56,553 nucleotides of DNA from a virus. Location: IMG/VR virus record IMGVR_UViG_3300013100_000001, positions 1 to 56,553 of that record; one strand, 5' to 3'. This document shows positions 26,133-33,600 of this stretch, piece by piece; position 1 is the stretch's first letter, and every line of letters begins with the position of its first letter. The notes under the pieces are model-generated. The model saw only the letters and a list, made by a program, of their open reading frames with translations. It did not search any database and was not told the DNA's origin. The position numbers and the translations under genes were made by a program.

Positions 26133-26324
26133 TCAGTCAAGTCCTTCCGGATCATAGCGGAGCACGATCTTGTCACCGCAGTAAACGAGAATCGAATCGC
26201 AGTCGCCCGCAAGCGAGCCAAGCTGGCCGCCGACTTGCGCCCACGAAGTAACTTCGATTGTCTCCGTCCGCTCGACGGGAGCGCCTTGCAGCCGATAGAC
26301 GATCTTGAATTCCTTGCGTGCCAT
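26133..26324 (-). CDS. Small unknown protein between cupin-like and thyX genes
   Basis: The 63-aa product starts at ATG 26324, which overlaps the ThyX stop (TGATG). It reads as a short beta-rich domain (FKIVYRLQG, SILVYCGDKIVLRYD). Residues IEVTSW are encoded across a GAAGTAACTTC copy at 26245. Confidence 0.7.
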   Translation of the reverse strand: MARKEFKIVYRLQGAPVERTETIEVTSWAQVGGQLGSLAGDCDSILVYCGDKIVLRYDPEGLD

Positions 26325-27025
26325 CAATCCTCTCCCGCGTCGTCAAGCCAGGCTTCGGTCGCTTCGCCGGCAAATCCAACGGCCGCTGCTACCATAGGAA
26401 GCTGTTCACGGAAAATGTTTCGACACTGGAAAGCGATCCAGCGGTGCTCCCGCTGCACGCCTACGTCCGTGCGATCCTGAATGTAGTGAATCCACGTCCG
26501 GATGCTGAAGTGTAGATAGAGGCGACTCGGAACAAGCCCTTCCGGCAGAATTCCCCGAGCTTGTTCCTTGGCGACACCTTTGCTGAGCCAATACTTATAG
26601 TCGGCTTCGTCACGCTCGGCTTTCGCTTGAATGAAGTGGTTCCACTCCGACGCAATGTTTCGTTCTTGTTGCGTCTCGGGCGGTCGAGATAGCTGGCGGT
26701 TCTTCGGATGCTGGAAGCGGCATTCAAGCTCCCGGTTAAGCTCGCCATACTCGGCATAGCGGCCGGAGAATTCCTGATAACCGATGGCCGACAAGTGGCG
26801 AAGAATCTGCCGCCCGATGGGCCGCGTCGTCGCAACTTCGATACACATGGACGCCATCTGGAACGGACTCCAGTGACGATTTCGAATCAGATAGGCGATC
26901 AGCCGCGGCGCCGTTTCATGGTTGTCCTGATTGGCGGGATTGCTGACGCGAGCGATCTCGGCAATGAGCTTGTCCGCTTCCGGCGTGACGTGCTTCAGGG
27001 TTGCGGTATGAAGGTGGATGCTCAT
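26324..27025 (-). CDS. thyX: FAD-dependent thymidylate synthase
   Basis: The 233-aa protein has the ThyX core RHLSAIGYQEFSGRYAEY near residues 75-95 and a long conserved helix-rich C-terminus (LYLHFSIRTWIHYIQDR). ThyX makes dTMP from dUMP with FAD, NADPH and methylene-tetrahydrofolate. The canonical RHRxxSxxxxSxRY motif has Leu instead of the second Arg here, while the Ser and final Arg-Tyr are kept. ATG 27025 overlaps the upstream stop as ATGA. Confidence 0.9.
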   Translation of the reverse strand: MSIHLHTATLKHVTPEADKLIAEIARVSNPANQDNHETAPRLIAYLIRNRHWSPFQMASMCIEVATTRPIGRQILRHLSAIGYQEFSGRYAEYGELNRELECRFQHPKNRQLSRPPETQQERNIASEWNHFIQAKAERDEADYKYWLSKGVAKEQARGILPEGLVPSRLYLHFSIRTWIHYIQDRTDVGVQREHRWIAFQCRNIFREQLPMVAAAVGFAGEATEAWLDDAGED

Positions 27026-27258
27026 TTCGTGGGCCTTCCGGAGTCTGCTACAGGGGTGAAGCGTTCGGCCCACCGCTCTTTGGTTGTGCTGAAGGTGTTG
27101 GCGTCGCGATACATGAAGCCGCCGCCCGGAGATTGCTCGACGCCGCGGAAGAGCACGGCAGGCTTGTGCGAGCCATCGTCCATGATGATTTGATGGCAAC
27201 CATCGGCGACGACCACGTAGCAGTCGCCATTCTCATCGCGATATACGGGGAGGCTCAT
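27022..27258 (-). CDS. Small unknown protein upstream of thyX
   Basis: The 78-aa product is bounded at both ends by ATGA overlaps, which supports real, coupled translation. It is beta-rich (DCYVVVADGCHQIIM) with two Cys. A TACAGGGGT site (27048-27058) lies within its 3' end. Confidence 0.7.
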   Translation of the reverse strand: MSLPVYRDENGDCYVVVADGCHQIIMDDGSHKPAVLFRGVEQSPGGGFMYRDANTFSTTKERWAERFTPVADSGRPTK

Positions 27259-27455
27259 TTCTTTAGCTCCTTCAGACGCCAGAATCCGATGGCATGGCGC
27301 CTCTTCGCGACTTGACGGCCGGTTGCCCGAGCGACAGCGTAGAAGCCGCGTCCGCGAAGCTGGACGACTGCGATCTTCGAGAGATCGCGATGCGATCCGC
27401 CGATGAGCGATTCGCTGAAGCAGAAGCCGTTCGTGCTTCCTTGTTGCCGGATCAT
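27255..27455 (-). CDS. Small basic unknown protein
   Basis: The 66-aa product starts at ATG 27455, overlapping the upstream stop as ATGA; an in-frame TTG five codons earlier is less likely. It is strongly basic at the C-terminus (RRHAIGFWRLKELKK), so nucleic acid binding is possible. No family recognised. Confidence 0.65.
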   Translation of the reverse strand: MIRQQGSTNGFCFSESLIGGSHRDLSKIAVVQLRGRGFYAVARATGRQVAKRRHAIGFWRLKELKK

Positions 27456-27820
27456 GGCTTCGATCTCCAATAAGGTTCGATGGTGCCGCGGATCGTCACG
27501 GTGACGAATTTACCGCGCTCAGCCTTTGGCCGGCCGCCGTGGAATATCTGCTTCCGCAGCCATCCTTCGCTCACGCAGAATTCGACGACCGTTGCAAGCT
27601 CACCGCCGTTGTAGCGAACGCCAAGGTTCCGCCAGTTCGGGAAGTAGAAAGGCGAGTCTTCTTCAAGGCTGACGCGATCCGGGATATCCCCGTTCGACGC
27701 CCCTACAGGGGTGTCATCCTTCGGCTTCTCCGGCTCATCCGACTCCGCCATAGGGGTTGCCCCGAGCATGGCGGCGGCGGCGCCGAGCGCCATTGCCATC
27801 CCTAGTGCTCCGTGCCTCAT
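27452..27820 (-). CDS. Unknown protein with N-terminal hydrophobic/signal-like segment
   Basis: The 122-aa product has a signal-like start (MRHGALGMAMALGAAAAMLG, residues 1-20) with a possible cleavage after ATPMA, a charged linker, and a folded C-terminal 70 aa (VEFCVSEGWLRKQIF). It starts at ATG 27820 (GGAGG upstream, ATGA overlap). A TACAGGGGT copy (27703-27713) is inside the gene, encoding TPVG. Confidence 0.6.
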   Translation of the reverse strand: MRHGALGMAMALGAAAAMLGATPMAESDEPEKPKDDTPVGASNGDIPDRVSLEEDSPFYFPNWRNLGVRYNGGELATVVEFCVSEGWLRKQIFHGGRPKAERGKFVTVTIRGTIEPYWRSKP

Positions 27821-28266
27821 ATCGCCAGACTCCTCCCAATGCACTCTTCGTCCGCAATTGCCGTTTGAAGGCAACGCCCTGCCTTGATAAGCAGGCGGTC
27901 GCGCTCGGCGGCTTCGGCGGCGCAATGATAGTCACAGATGGCGGCCATGGCGTGACGCACGCTCTCGCACCATGGCGACGGTCGATTGAAAACGTGCTGG
28001 CGCGTCGCCATAACTTCGTCGCGGAAGTGATCGCGGTATTCGCGGCAACCGACTAGAAAGTGCATCGGCGCCTCAAGCTCTTTGAGGACGTAGAAGAGCA
28101 TCTTCCGCAAATCCTTGGCGGCATCTTCCTTCTCGTAATAGCGCCAGCCGTATTGGAAAGCCTGGCACAAGGCCGGCGTCATCTGCCAACTGATCTCGCC
28201 GCACTCAACGCCGCTCGGGTGATTGTTGTAGTGCTTGGCCTTCTGAATTTCATTGAATTCCGGCAT
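27817..28266 (-). CDS. DUF3310-like protein
   Basis: The 149-aa product starts with AKHYNNHPSGVECGEISW and continues with FQYGWRYYEKEDAAKDLRKML, which fits the DUF3310 pattern (HYN..P.G.E..., then a Lys/Tyr-rich helix with DL.K). DUF3310 proteins are common in phages beside nucleotide genes; biochemical role unsettled. I chose ATG 28266 because the GAGGGGG RBS is well spaced for it, but too close for the ATG at 28272. Confidence 0.7.
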   Translation of the reverse strand: MPEFNEIQKAKHYNNHPSGVECGEISWQMTPALCQAFQYGWRYYEKEDAAKDLRKMLFYVLKELEAPMHFLVGCREYRDHFRDEVMATRQHVFNRPSPWCESVRHAMAAICDYHCAAEAAERDRLLIKAGRCLQTAIADEECIGRSLAI

Positions 28267-28672
28267 TTCCATCCCCCTCTTCGCACTCACAATCGAATTC
28301 CTGACAGACAGGGCAGATTTGTTGCGCCTCAAGCTCCATCATCTTCGGCCGCACGAGCGACTTCTTCCAAGTCGGGACGCCGTTCGGGCCGCCTACATTG
28401 GCTTCGCGCCATTCGGCGGCGCGGTTGGCGACGTTGACGGCCTCTTGCGCCTTGGCATGATCGGGATGGCGCTTGTAGTGCGCCACGAGATCGGGCGACA
28501 TAAGCAGCGTGAAATTCTCAGCCGCGGCCGTCACGTTTCCGAGGCGAAGGCTGGCCCAAATGCCGATCAAAGCCGGCATGGCGGGATCGCGGGCGAGCAG
28601 CACGAAATACTCTTCATCGGGAAGAGCGGCTTCGAGACAGTCGATAGTGTTGAAGCGGTTCTTAGCGGCCAT
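28250..28672 (-). CDS. Unknown protein with C-terminal Cys cluster
   Basis: The 140-aa product is mostly helical, then CPVCQEFDCEC near the C-terminus, a probable small metal site. The start ATG 28672 overlaps the upstream stop by 11 nt. No family recognised. Confidence 0.7.
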   Translation of the reverse strand: MAAKNRFNTIDCLEAALPDEEYFVLLARDPAMPALIGIWASLRLGNVTAAAENFTLLMSPDLVAHYKRHPDHAKAQEAVNVANRAAEWREANVGGPNGVPTWKKSLVRPKMMELEAQQICPVCQEFDCECEEGDGNAGIQ

Positions 28673-29159
28673 TGTCGCCCCCTCCGAATTGTGCATTGTC
28701 GAGATCGTCGGCAAGTCGATCTTCCATCTCTTCCGCCGAAGGCGCCATGTCCGAGATACGCTCCCATGCGGTGATATCGTCAAGTCCAGAGCGATCTCGG
28801 AAATCGTTTATGTCGCTGAAGCCGTGGCGTCTTAGAAAAGAACGTCCCGCCTCACGGTTCTCCCGCATAGCGGCTATCGCCGAGTCTCTGCGCGCCTTGA
28901 TCTCAGCGCTCATTGCCTCTTCAGTCGGACGCTCGGCTTGAACCGTCCGTGGACAAGCTCGCTCGTGCGCTTCGAGCGTTTTCCTGATCTGGCCGGCGTT
29001 CGAAGTCAGCCATCGAATGACTTCCTTGGCATATGGCTGATTGGCCGATAGGCCGGCGTCGCTCAGCACGAGCAATTCCACGTCGCGGGTTGCCGCGGCG
29101 CATTCGGTTTCGTGTAGCGAGCCGTCTTCAGCGGCCCATGCGTCGATCTTCTTTGCCAT
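28662..29159 (-). CDS. Unknown helical protein in early operon
   Basis: The 165-aa product is predicted largely helical and charged (RRDSAIAAMRENREAGRSF), with an acidic C-terminus. A good RBS (GAGAGGA) lies 8 nt upstream of ATG 29159. It has no recognised domain. Confidence 0.7.
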   Translation of the reverse strand: MAKKIDAWAAEDGSLHETECAAATRDVELLVLSDAGLSANQPYAKEVIRWLTSNAGQIRKTLEAHERACPRTVQAERPTEEAMSAEIKARRDSAIAAMRENREAGRSFLRRHGFSDINDFRDRSGLDDITAWERISDMAPSAEEMEDRLADDLDNAQFGGGDNGR

Positions 29160-29190
29160 GAGTCGGTCCTCTCATATTGGCGGGTTGGAA

Positions 29191-29460
29191 TTAAAGGCGG
29201 GAGACGGATACCACGGCCAAGACGGCTTCGTGATCGTGCGTCAGCATTGTGCCGCTCTCAACGCGGAAGTTACTTCCGGGTTTGTCCTTCCGGACGCGGG
29301 AGACGGAAGTGTTGACGATCCGCTTGATGGCGGCGAGCGCTTCGCCGATCTTGTCGGCGTCCGATGAAGTTGTTTCGATCCTCTTTACTTTCGCTAGGCT
29401 CTCGCCTTTGCGAAGTGCTCTTATCTGATCCATGAAAGTCGGAACGATTTCTTCAGACAT
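29191..29460 (-). CDS. First gene of - strand early operon, unknown
   Basis: The 89-aa protein starts at ATG 29460, after GAGGCG. The upstream in-frame extension covers promoter sequence and is rejected. Lys/Arg-rich text (KVKRIETTSS, VSRVRKDKPG) hints at nucleic acid binding. Being first after the divergent control region, it is likely among the earliest expressed. Confidence 0.7.
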   Translation of the reverse strand: MSEEIVPTFMDQIRALRKGESLAKVKRIETTSSDADKIGEALAAIKRIVNTSVSRVRKDKPGSNFRVESGTMLTHDHEAVLAVVSVSRL

Positions 29461-29777
29461 AACGCCTCTTCGGTTGAACGGGCTTAAGGCGTAAAGATGA
29501 TCGGTTCGGTTGTCAACGCCGGTTCCTGACTGCCCTACAGGGGTGGTGATCCGCACTCCGCTACAGGGGTGTTCCTGACTGCCCTACAGGGGTGTCCCGC
29601 GGTCGCGCCGGCCTGCGTGCCTTATATGTATGCGCGTGCGGATATGCACGAGCGCGTGCGCGTCACGCGAGCGATGCCCGGCGAGATTGAATTAGAGGGG
29701 TTGCCAACCGATGCGGTTAGCGGCAAAAGGCAGGGACCGGACGCCAATCAAGGCGACTCGGAAACAAGGAACGCCAA
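29461..29777. promoter_or_regulatory. Divergent early control region
   Basis: This 317-bp region separates the - strand early operon from the + strand small-gene island. It holds, in order, a - strand TTGACA (29513-29508) with AACCGAACCGATC, three TACAGGGGT sites (29535, 29561, 29584), a stretch rich in GCGYG alternation (29625-29670), and on the + strand TTGCCAACCGATGCGGTTAG (29701-29720) followed by AGGGACCG. A 70-aa + strand ORF here has no RBS and is not accepted as a gene. Confidence 0.7.
29524..29595. repeat. Three TACAGGGGTG sites with a 23-bp direct repeat
   Basis: CTACAGGGGTG begins at 29535, 29561 and 29584. The first and third share the longer unit TTCCTGACTGCCCTACAGGG plus three bases, 49 bp apart. 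Five more copies of the core lie at 23959, 27048, 27703, 32022 and 32047. Confidence 0.9.
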
Positions 29778-30344
29778 ATGATCGAATCAATGGCAACGGA
29801 ACAAAGCCCGCGGGAAAAGCTCGCGGCCGTCATCGCGGAGCTAGGACTCACCGTCTCCGCTGAATTCGTCCCTTACTCACTGAGCCGAAACAGGGGCGAG
29901 AAGCACCGCACCTTGAATTGGCAAGTTACGTTGCAGCGCAACGGCCGGGACCTTTTCACAACCGATTACAGCGCCGGGATCGCACATTGCCCCGCCTATA
30001 AGAAGCTCAAGATGGGCGGCTTTACGCGGGAGACAATGGAACAACGGGAAGCGATAACCTTCGAAACCGAGAAGGGGCGGGAATATCGTCGCGGCTCTAT
30101 TATCGGCATCGGCGGCCCTGCAATCATGCCCGATCCTGTGGACGTTATTTGGAGTTTAAGCCGGGACTCCGACGTTCTGGAGTCGGGCAGCTTCGAAGAT
30201 TGGGCGGGAGAGCTTGGCTATGACGCTGACTCCCGTTCCGCTGAGTCCACTTATCGCGCCTGTCTTGGAATCGCTTTGAAGCTCCGCGCGGCCATCGGCG
30301 AAGCGGGAATCGAAAAGCTCCGGATTGCAGGGGAGGATTTCTAA
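29778..30344 (+). CDS. Unknown conserved-type phage protein, first gene of small-gene island
   Basis: The 188-aa product starts at ATG 29778 (AAGGAA upstream). It appears to be a single alpha/beta domain (ITFETEKGREYRRGSIIG; a helix-rich C-terminus ending LRIAGEDF). Similar texts occur in phage and plasmid accessory regions, but I know of no function. ATG of the next gene follows in an overlap. Confidence 0.75.
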   Translation: MIESMATEQSPREKLAAVIAELGLTVSAEFVPYSLSRNRGEKHRTLNWQVTLQRNGRDLFTTDYSAGIAHCPAYKKLKMGGFTRETMEQREAITFETEKGREYRRGSIIGIGGPAIMPDPVDVIWSLSRDSDVLESGSFEDWAGELGYDADSRSAESTYRACLGIALKLRAAIGEAGIEKLRIAGEDF

Positions 30345-30823
30345 TGTCATGCAAAGACAAAACCGCCGCTAGACACTTGGCCGCGATTGAATCCGGCGAA
30401 GTGACTAAATCCAATGTCATCGGAATCCGCAAAATCCTGAATCACGTCGCCCGCCTTCGCAACGGCTATTCGGGCAACCGTAGCAACGCAACGCGGGCGG
30501 ACGCCGACTCGTTATGTGCGGCTATTCACAAGCATCGGCCGCGGGTTGCCGGGGAATTGGTCGAAACCGGCCGGAAGTTACTTCTAAGCCCGCGTTATCG
30601 GAAGCGCCTGGCATCGGTCGCGGATATCATCGCGGAGCTAGACCATTTTGAGCTTATCGCTTTCCCGCATTACGATTCCGGCTATTTCTACACCGCGCCC
30701 ATTTATCGGGCGGTTAGCCGGGATGGGCGCGGGTTTAACTTCCGCAATCTGCCGTGGCAGGCAGTCGCTTATAGCCGCGATGATCTTACAAGCGGCCCCG
30801 TCATCTTGCCGGAGTCGATCTAA
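30344..30823 (+). CDS. Unknown protein, small-gene island
   Basis: The 159-aa product has a helical basic N-terminus (IRKILNHVARLRNGYSGN) and a beta-rich Tyr/Phe-rich C-terminus. Start and stop overlap neighbours by a few bases, supporting translational coupling. A palindrome copy (30574) is read in frame as KLL. Confidence 0.65.
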   Translation: MSCKDKTAARHLAAIESGEVTKSNVIGIRKILNHVARLRNGYSGNRSNATRADADSLCAAIHKHRPRVAGELVETGRKLLLSPRYRKRLASVADIIAELDHFELIAFPHYDSGYFYTAPIYRAVSRDGRGFNFRNLPWQAVAYSRDDLTSGPVILPESI

Positions 30824-31167
30824 TGAGCGGGGATCGCTTCGCCGCCGTGCGCGGCATAACAGCCGGCCGGAATGGCGTCGGGCCGGATGCTAATCCGTTC
30901 AAGCGGGCGGATCGTCGGGACTTGTGGGAGCGCGGCCGCCAGAATGGCGTGAAGGGCGGCTTTCCTTGCGGCGCCGTCGCACCGCATCCGCCGACTCTGA
31001 AATGCCTTTGCGGCCATTGTCGTGAAGTCTCAAACGGTCGCGGCCTATCGTCCCGGATCAACCTTGCAAGCGCCGGCCGTTATGCCGTCATTGCAGACGG
31101 CCGGATCATTGAAGCGGAAAGCGTGCCGGCATTGCGGGCAAAGCTCGCGCCGCTCGGCTGGCAATAA
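30823..31167 (+). CDS. Unknown Cys-containing protein, small-gene island
   Basis: The 114-aa product has two parts: residues 20-45 (NPFKRADRRDLWERGRQNG), slightly like ribosome-modulation-factor-type text, and a CLCGHC motif near residue 63 that could bind zinc. Neither is enough for a call. Confidence 0.65.
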   Translation: MSGDRFAAVRGITAGRNGVGPDANPFKRADRRDLWERGRQNGVKGGFPCGAVAPHPPTLKCLCGHCREVSNGRGLSSRINLASAGRYAVIADGRIIEAESVPALRAKLAPLGWQ

Positions 31168-31178
31168 GGAGTCCAGAG

Positions 31179-31553
31179 ATGCTTAAGCGTATCACACACA
31201 AAGACGTTGAGCGGGCTTGCCAGCGGTTGAACAAAGCCCGCGGAGTCAAGTATCCGGAGCGCGGATATATTCAATGGGCCGATATCCGCGGGGATGGGCG
31301 CAACCGGCGCGGGCTTTACGTCACGATAAACGATCAAGGCGGAGTCACTAGCTCGGGCTTGCGTGGAAAGACGATGCGCGAAACCGTGGCGATTCTCGAC
31401 TTCGCGGCGAAGCTCGCGAAATGGGATCATTTCGTGATTATCATCCGGGCAACACATGAACGCGGCCCGATGCAAATCGCGGCGCTGGAAGAGTTGAACC
31501 GGCGCGGCCTTTGGTTGAGCGAAGAGCAAAAGCGCCAGGCTGGACTCCTCTAA
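31179..31553 (+). CDS. Unknown protein, small-gene island
   Basis: The 124-aa product has an AAGGAGTCC RBS before ATG 31179. It is a compact alpha/beta sequence with a basic N-terminal half (KRITHKDVERACQRLNKARG), maybe nucleic-acid binding. The stop overlaps the next start (TAATG). Confidence 0.65.
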   Translation: MLKRITHKDVERACQRLNKARGVKYPERGYIQWADIRGDGRNRRGLYVTINDQGGVTSSGLRGKTMRETVAILDFAAKLAKWDHFVIIIRATHERGPMQIAALEELNRRGLWLSEEQKRQAGLL

Positions 31554-31753
31554 TGTTCATGAGTCCAGAAAAACGGGAAGCCGCGGAGATCGCCGCCGCG
31601 GAGAATTGGGCCAAGTGGCATCGCCGCAAGAAGCTGATAACGGTTCCGCTTAAGGCAGTCGGAATCGCGGTCGTTCTCAGCTTCGCTTACACAACAGGCG
31701 AGCACGCGGGAGTCGATGCTTGCACGCCACCTATAACAAGGGAGTCGAGATAA
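31553..31753 (+). CDS. Small single-pass membrane protein
   Basis: The 66-aa product starts at ATG 31553 (TAATG overlap). It has a charged amphipathic N-terminus and one hydrophobic helix near residues 32-50 (VPLKAVGIAVVLSFAYTTG). Function unknown. Confidence 0.6.
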   Translation: MFMSPEKREAAEIAAAENWAKWHRRKKLITVPLKAVGIAVVLSFAYTTGEHAGVDACTPPITRESR

Positions 31754-31920
31754 TGCGCTATCAGATAATCATTAAGCCGCGGCAAAAGCTGGAAAATGAT
31801 CCCCGCAAATGGTCGTTTATTGCCCATGGCGCCCGCTATGATAAAGCCGACGCTATGGAAACCCGTTTAAGGTATGAGCAACGCGGTTTCGCGGTTAAGC
31901 TCTTGCCTTGCGACGGCTAG
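31753..31920 (+). CDS. Very small unknown protein
   Basis: The 55-aa product starts at ATG 31753 within a TAATG overlap and has GGGAGTCGAG as RBS. The last base of its TAG stop is the first base of a GAAGTAACTTC copy. The N-terminus MRYQ is shared with the 34009 gene, possibly by chance. Confidence 0.6.
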   Translation: MRYQIIIKPRQKLENDPRKWSFIAHGARYDKADAMETRLRYEQRGFAVKLLPCDG

Positions 31921-32246
31921 AAGTAACTTCCGCCGCACGACGCGCCTAGCGCATGACGCGGGACAGGAGGGCGGCCGGCCGGGGAAACTCGCGCCGGCCG
32001 TTTCGCGTCCGGACTTCACCACTACAGGGGTATCCGGACTTCACCGCTACAGGGGTATAGCGCCGCGCTCGGGCGCCTATGCGCTATGCCAGGCAAGCGC
32101 ACGCTCGCACGTATAGGCAGGCGCGGAACGCACGCGAGCGGCCGAGCGGCCGCACGGAGTCCGCCGCTCCGCATTGGGGCGAAGCATTGACAACCGGAGC
32201 GGTTAGCGGCACAAAGCAGGGACCGAAACGCAACGGAGTTAGTCAG
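31921..32246 (+). promoter_or_regulatory. Second control region with TACAGGGGT pair and TTGACAACCG element
   Basis: The 326-bp non-coding stretch repeats the plan of the 29.5-29.8 kb region: a palindrome (31920-31930), a 25-bp tandem repeat GGACTTCACCRCTACAGGGG with cores at 32022 and 32047, a GC-rich alternating segment (32065-32150), then TTGACA (32187-32192) running into AACCGGAGCGGTT (32192-32204) and AGCGGCACAAAG with AGGGACCG. Probably a second promoter for the downstream small genes. Confidence 0.65.
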
Positions 32247-32360
32247 ATGGAAAAGACGGTTTCAGCGAAGCAAGCGGAATGGTTTCAGCGCTATCAGGCG
32301 AGCACGCTATCCGCGAAGCAAGCCGACTGGACTCGCCGCTATGATGCGAAGGTCCGTTAA
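32247..32360 (+). CDS. 37-aa protein made of two similar repeats
   Basis: ATG 32247 follows GGAGTTAGTC. The product is two copies of one unit, VSAKQAEWFQRYQAST and LSAKQADWTRRYDAK, about 17 residues each. It is the first gene after the second control region, so likely strongly expressed. No family recognised. Confidence 0.6.
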   Translation: MEKTVSAKQAEWFQRYQASTLSAKQADWTRRYDAKVR

Positions 32361-32361
32361 A

Positions 32362-32517
32362 ATGGACTATGCGGAAGCAAGCTATTTCGACGGATACGCT
32401 TTCCAGCATATCGCCGATTGGCGCGAGCGCGAGCGCTTGGCGCGGATCGAAAAGCGGAGCCGCGAAGCGTTCCAGCGCAACCGCCGCCGCAACGGCCGCT
32501 TTTCCTTGGCCGCCTAA
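32362..32517 (+). CDS. Very small Arg-rich protein
   Basis: The 51-aa product starts at ATG 32362, one base after the preceding stop. The C-terminal half is strongly basic (KRSREAFQRNRRRNG), suggesting nucleic acid contact; the N-terminus is aromatic (YAEASYFDGYAFQ). Below usual size cut-offs, but the reading frame is dense with typical codons and sits in a tight gene string. Confidence 0.55.
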   Translation: MDYAEASYFDGYAFQHIADWRERERLARIEKRSREAFQRNRRRNGRFSLAA

Positions 32518-32530
32518 GAGGAGTCAGACA

Positions 32531-32761
32531 ATGAATCGTATCATCCCAATCGTTCTTTGCGTTGCTATCGTGGCGGCGGCCGTCTTTGCCTACAGGCAGG
32601 AAGCTCCGGCCACTGAAGCGCGGCTTATCGGCCGTTGCGATGGCCGGATCATGGCGGCGATGCAAGAGGACCAATTTCCGGCCGGTTGTGATTGGATCGA
32701 GCCGATTCGCTACTCGGAAGAGGACCACAACGGCGCAACCGCCTTGCGGCTTGGCAAGTAA
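32531..32761 (+). CDS. Small exported or membrane-anchored protein
   Basis: The 76-aa product has residues 3-21 hydrophobic (RIIPIVLCVAIVAAAVFAY), then a polar domain with two Cys (GRCDG and AGCDW) that could form a disulphide outside the cytoplasm. The RBS is AGGAGTCAGAC before ATG 32531. Confidence 0.6.
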   Translation: MNRIIPIVLCVAIVAAAVFAYRQEAPATEARLIGRCDGRIMAAMQEDQFPAGCDWIEPIRYSEEDHNGATALRLGK

Positions 32762-32784
32762 CCTAGAAGAAGAGGAGTCAGACT

Positions 32785-32982
32785 ATGGAAGACAATCAAA
32801 AGCCGGTGGCAAAGAGCCTCCACACAATCAAAGTGATTCAGCAAGTGGCGGCCGCGCATCAGCATTGGAATCCGGAGCTATCGCGGCCGGATTGCGTAAA
32901 GCTGGCAATGCAAACGCTCGGCTTAGACGGCCGTCCGGACCCGTATGGCTTGGAAGAAAAGGCGCTCCGTCTTTGGAAGTAA
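32785..32982 (+). CDS. Small unknown helical protein
   Basis: The 65-aa product has an AGGAGTCAGAC RBS identical to that of the previous gene. It is predicted all-helical (HTIKVIQQVAAAHQHW). No domain recognised. Confidence 0.6.
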   Translation: MEDNQKPVAKSLHTIKVIQQVAAAHQHWNPELSRPDCVKLAMQTLGLDGRPDPYGLEEKALRLWK

Positions 32983-33045
32983 GACGGTTTCGCGTTGCGG
33001 CCGTTGTGCGAGCGGCCGCAATCTAAACCGCCAAGGGGAAATGAT

Positions 33046-33255
33046 ATGCCACTGTTTTTGATAACCGATAATCGGATGCACGATTTCAACCGCGATTTGT
33101 TCGTCGTGGCGAATGATAAAGCGCACGCAATCCGGTTCTGGCAGTCTTACTATGAAGAGGAACGCACGGAACAACCGGAGCGGGTTTTTGAAGTGAATCC
33201 GCAAAAGCGCAACGGCGCAATCCCTTGGCATAGCAACCGCTGTCGTGAAGTCTGA
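33046..33255 (+). CDS. Small unknown protein
   Basis: The 69-aa product starts at ATG 33046 (AAGGGGAA upstream). It is an alpha/beta sequence, LFLITDN then DLFVVANDKAHAIRFWQSYY. Function unknown. Confidence 0.6.
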   Translation: MPLFLITDNRMHDFNRDLFVVANDKAHAIRFWQSYYEEERTEQPERVFEVNPQKRNGAIPWHSNRCREV

Positions 33256-33260
33256 GGCGG

Positions 33261-33600
33261 CCGCGCTTTAACTGGAAAGAGGAAGGACTCTACCAATGAC
33301 ACTTGAAGCATTTAGCGACGCTCTGGAAGCATGGGGCAAGGCCCAATCCGTTGATGATGTTGGGGCCGCTCAACAAGCTCTGGAAGTGGCGACTCCGGCC
33401 GGACTCACGCTCCGGCCGAACGCTTCCGCTCTGGCGCTCAACGTGCATCGGAAAGGTGATAGCGCGTCAATGGCGTTGCTCTACTTGAATGCACCTAGCA
33501 AGCGCTCGCGAGATGCGGAGCTAGTGCGGATTGCATGGGTGGCCGTGCAAGCAATATCCGCCGCGCTCTAACTGGAAAGAGGAAGGACTCTACCAATGAC
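33261..33600 (+). repeat. 40-bp direct repeat carrying two ribosome binding sites
   Basis: Bases 33261-33300 and 33561-33600 are identical except at one position, exactly 300 bp apart. Each copy includes GAGGAAGGA and the start codon of the following gene. It probably arose by local duplication and gives both genes the same translation signal. Confidence 0.9.
33296..33571 (+). CDS. Small unknown helical protein
   Basis: The 91-aa product has its start within the first copy of the 40-bp repeat and its end within the second. It is Ala-rich and helical (AWGKAQSVDDVGAAQQALE). No domain recognised. Confidence 0.65.
   Translation: MTLEAFSDALEAWGKAQSVDDVGAAQQALEVATPAGLTLRPNASALALNVHRKGDSASMALLYLNAPSKRSRDAELVRIAWVAVQAISAAL

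Noticed and set aside
29569-29781. 70-aa + strand open frame in the divergent control region
   Set aside because: No ribosome site, runs through TACAGGGGT repeats and the promoter-like element, and overlaps the start of the real gene at 29778.
29524-32060. TACAGGGGT arrays as a CRISPR
   Set aside because: Units are short, spacing is only 23-26 bp, spacers are partly repeated, and no cas genes occur.
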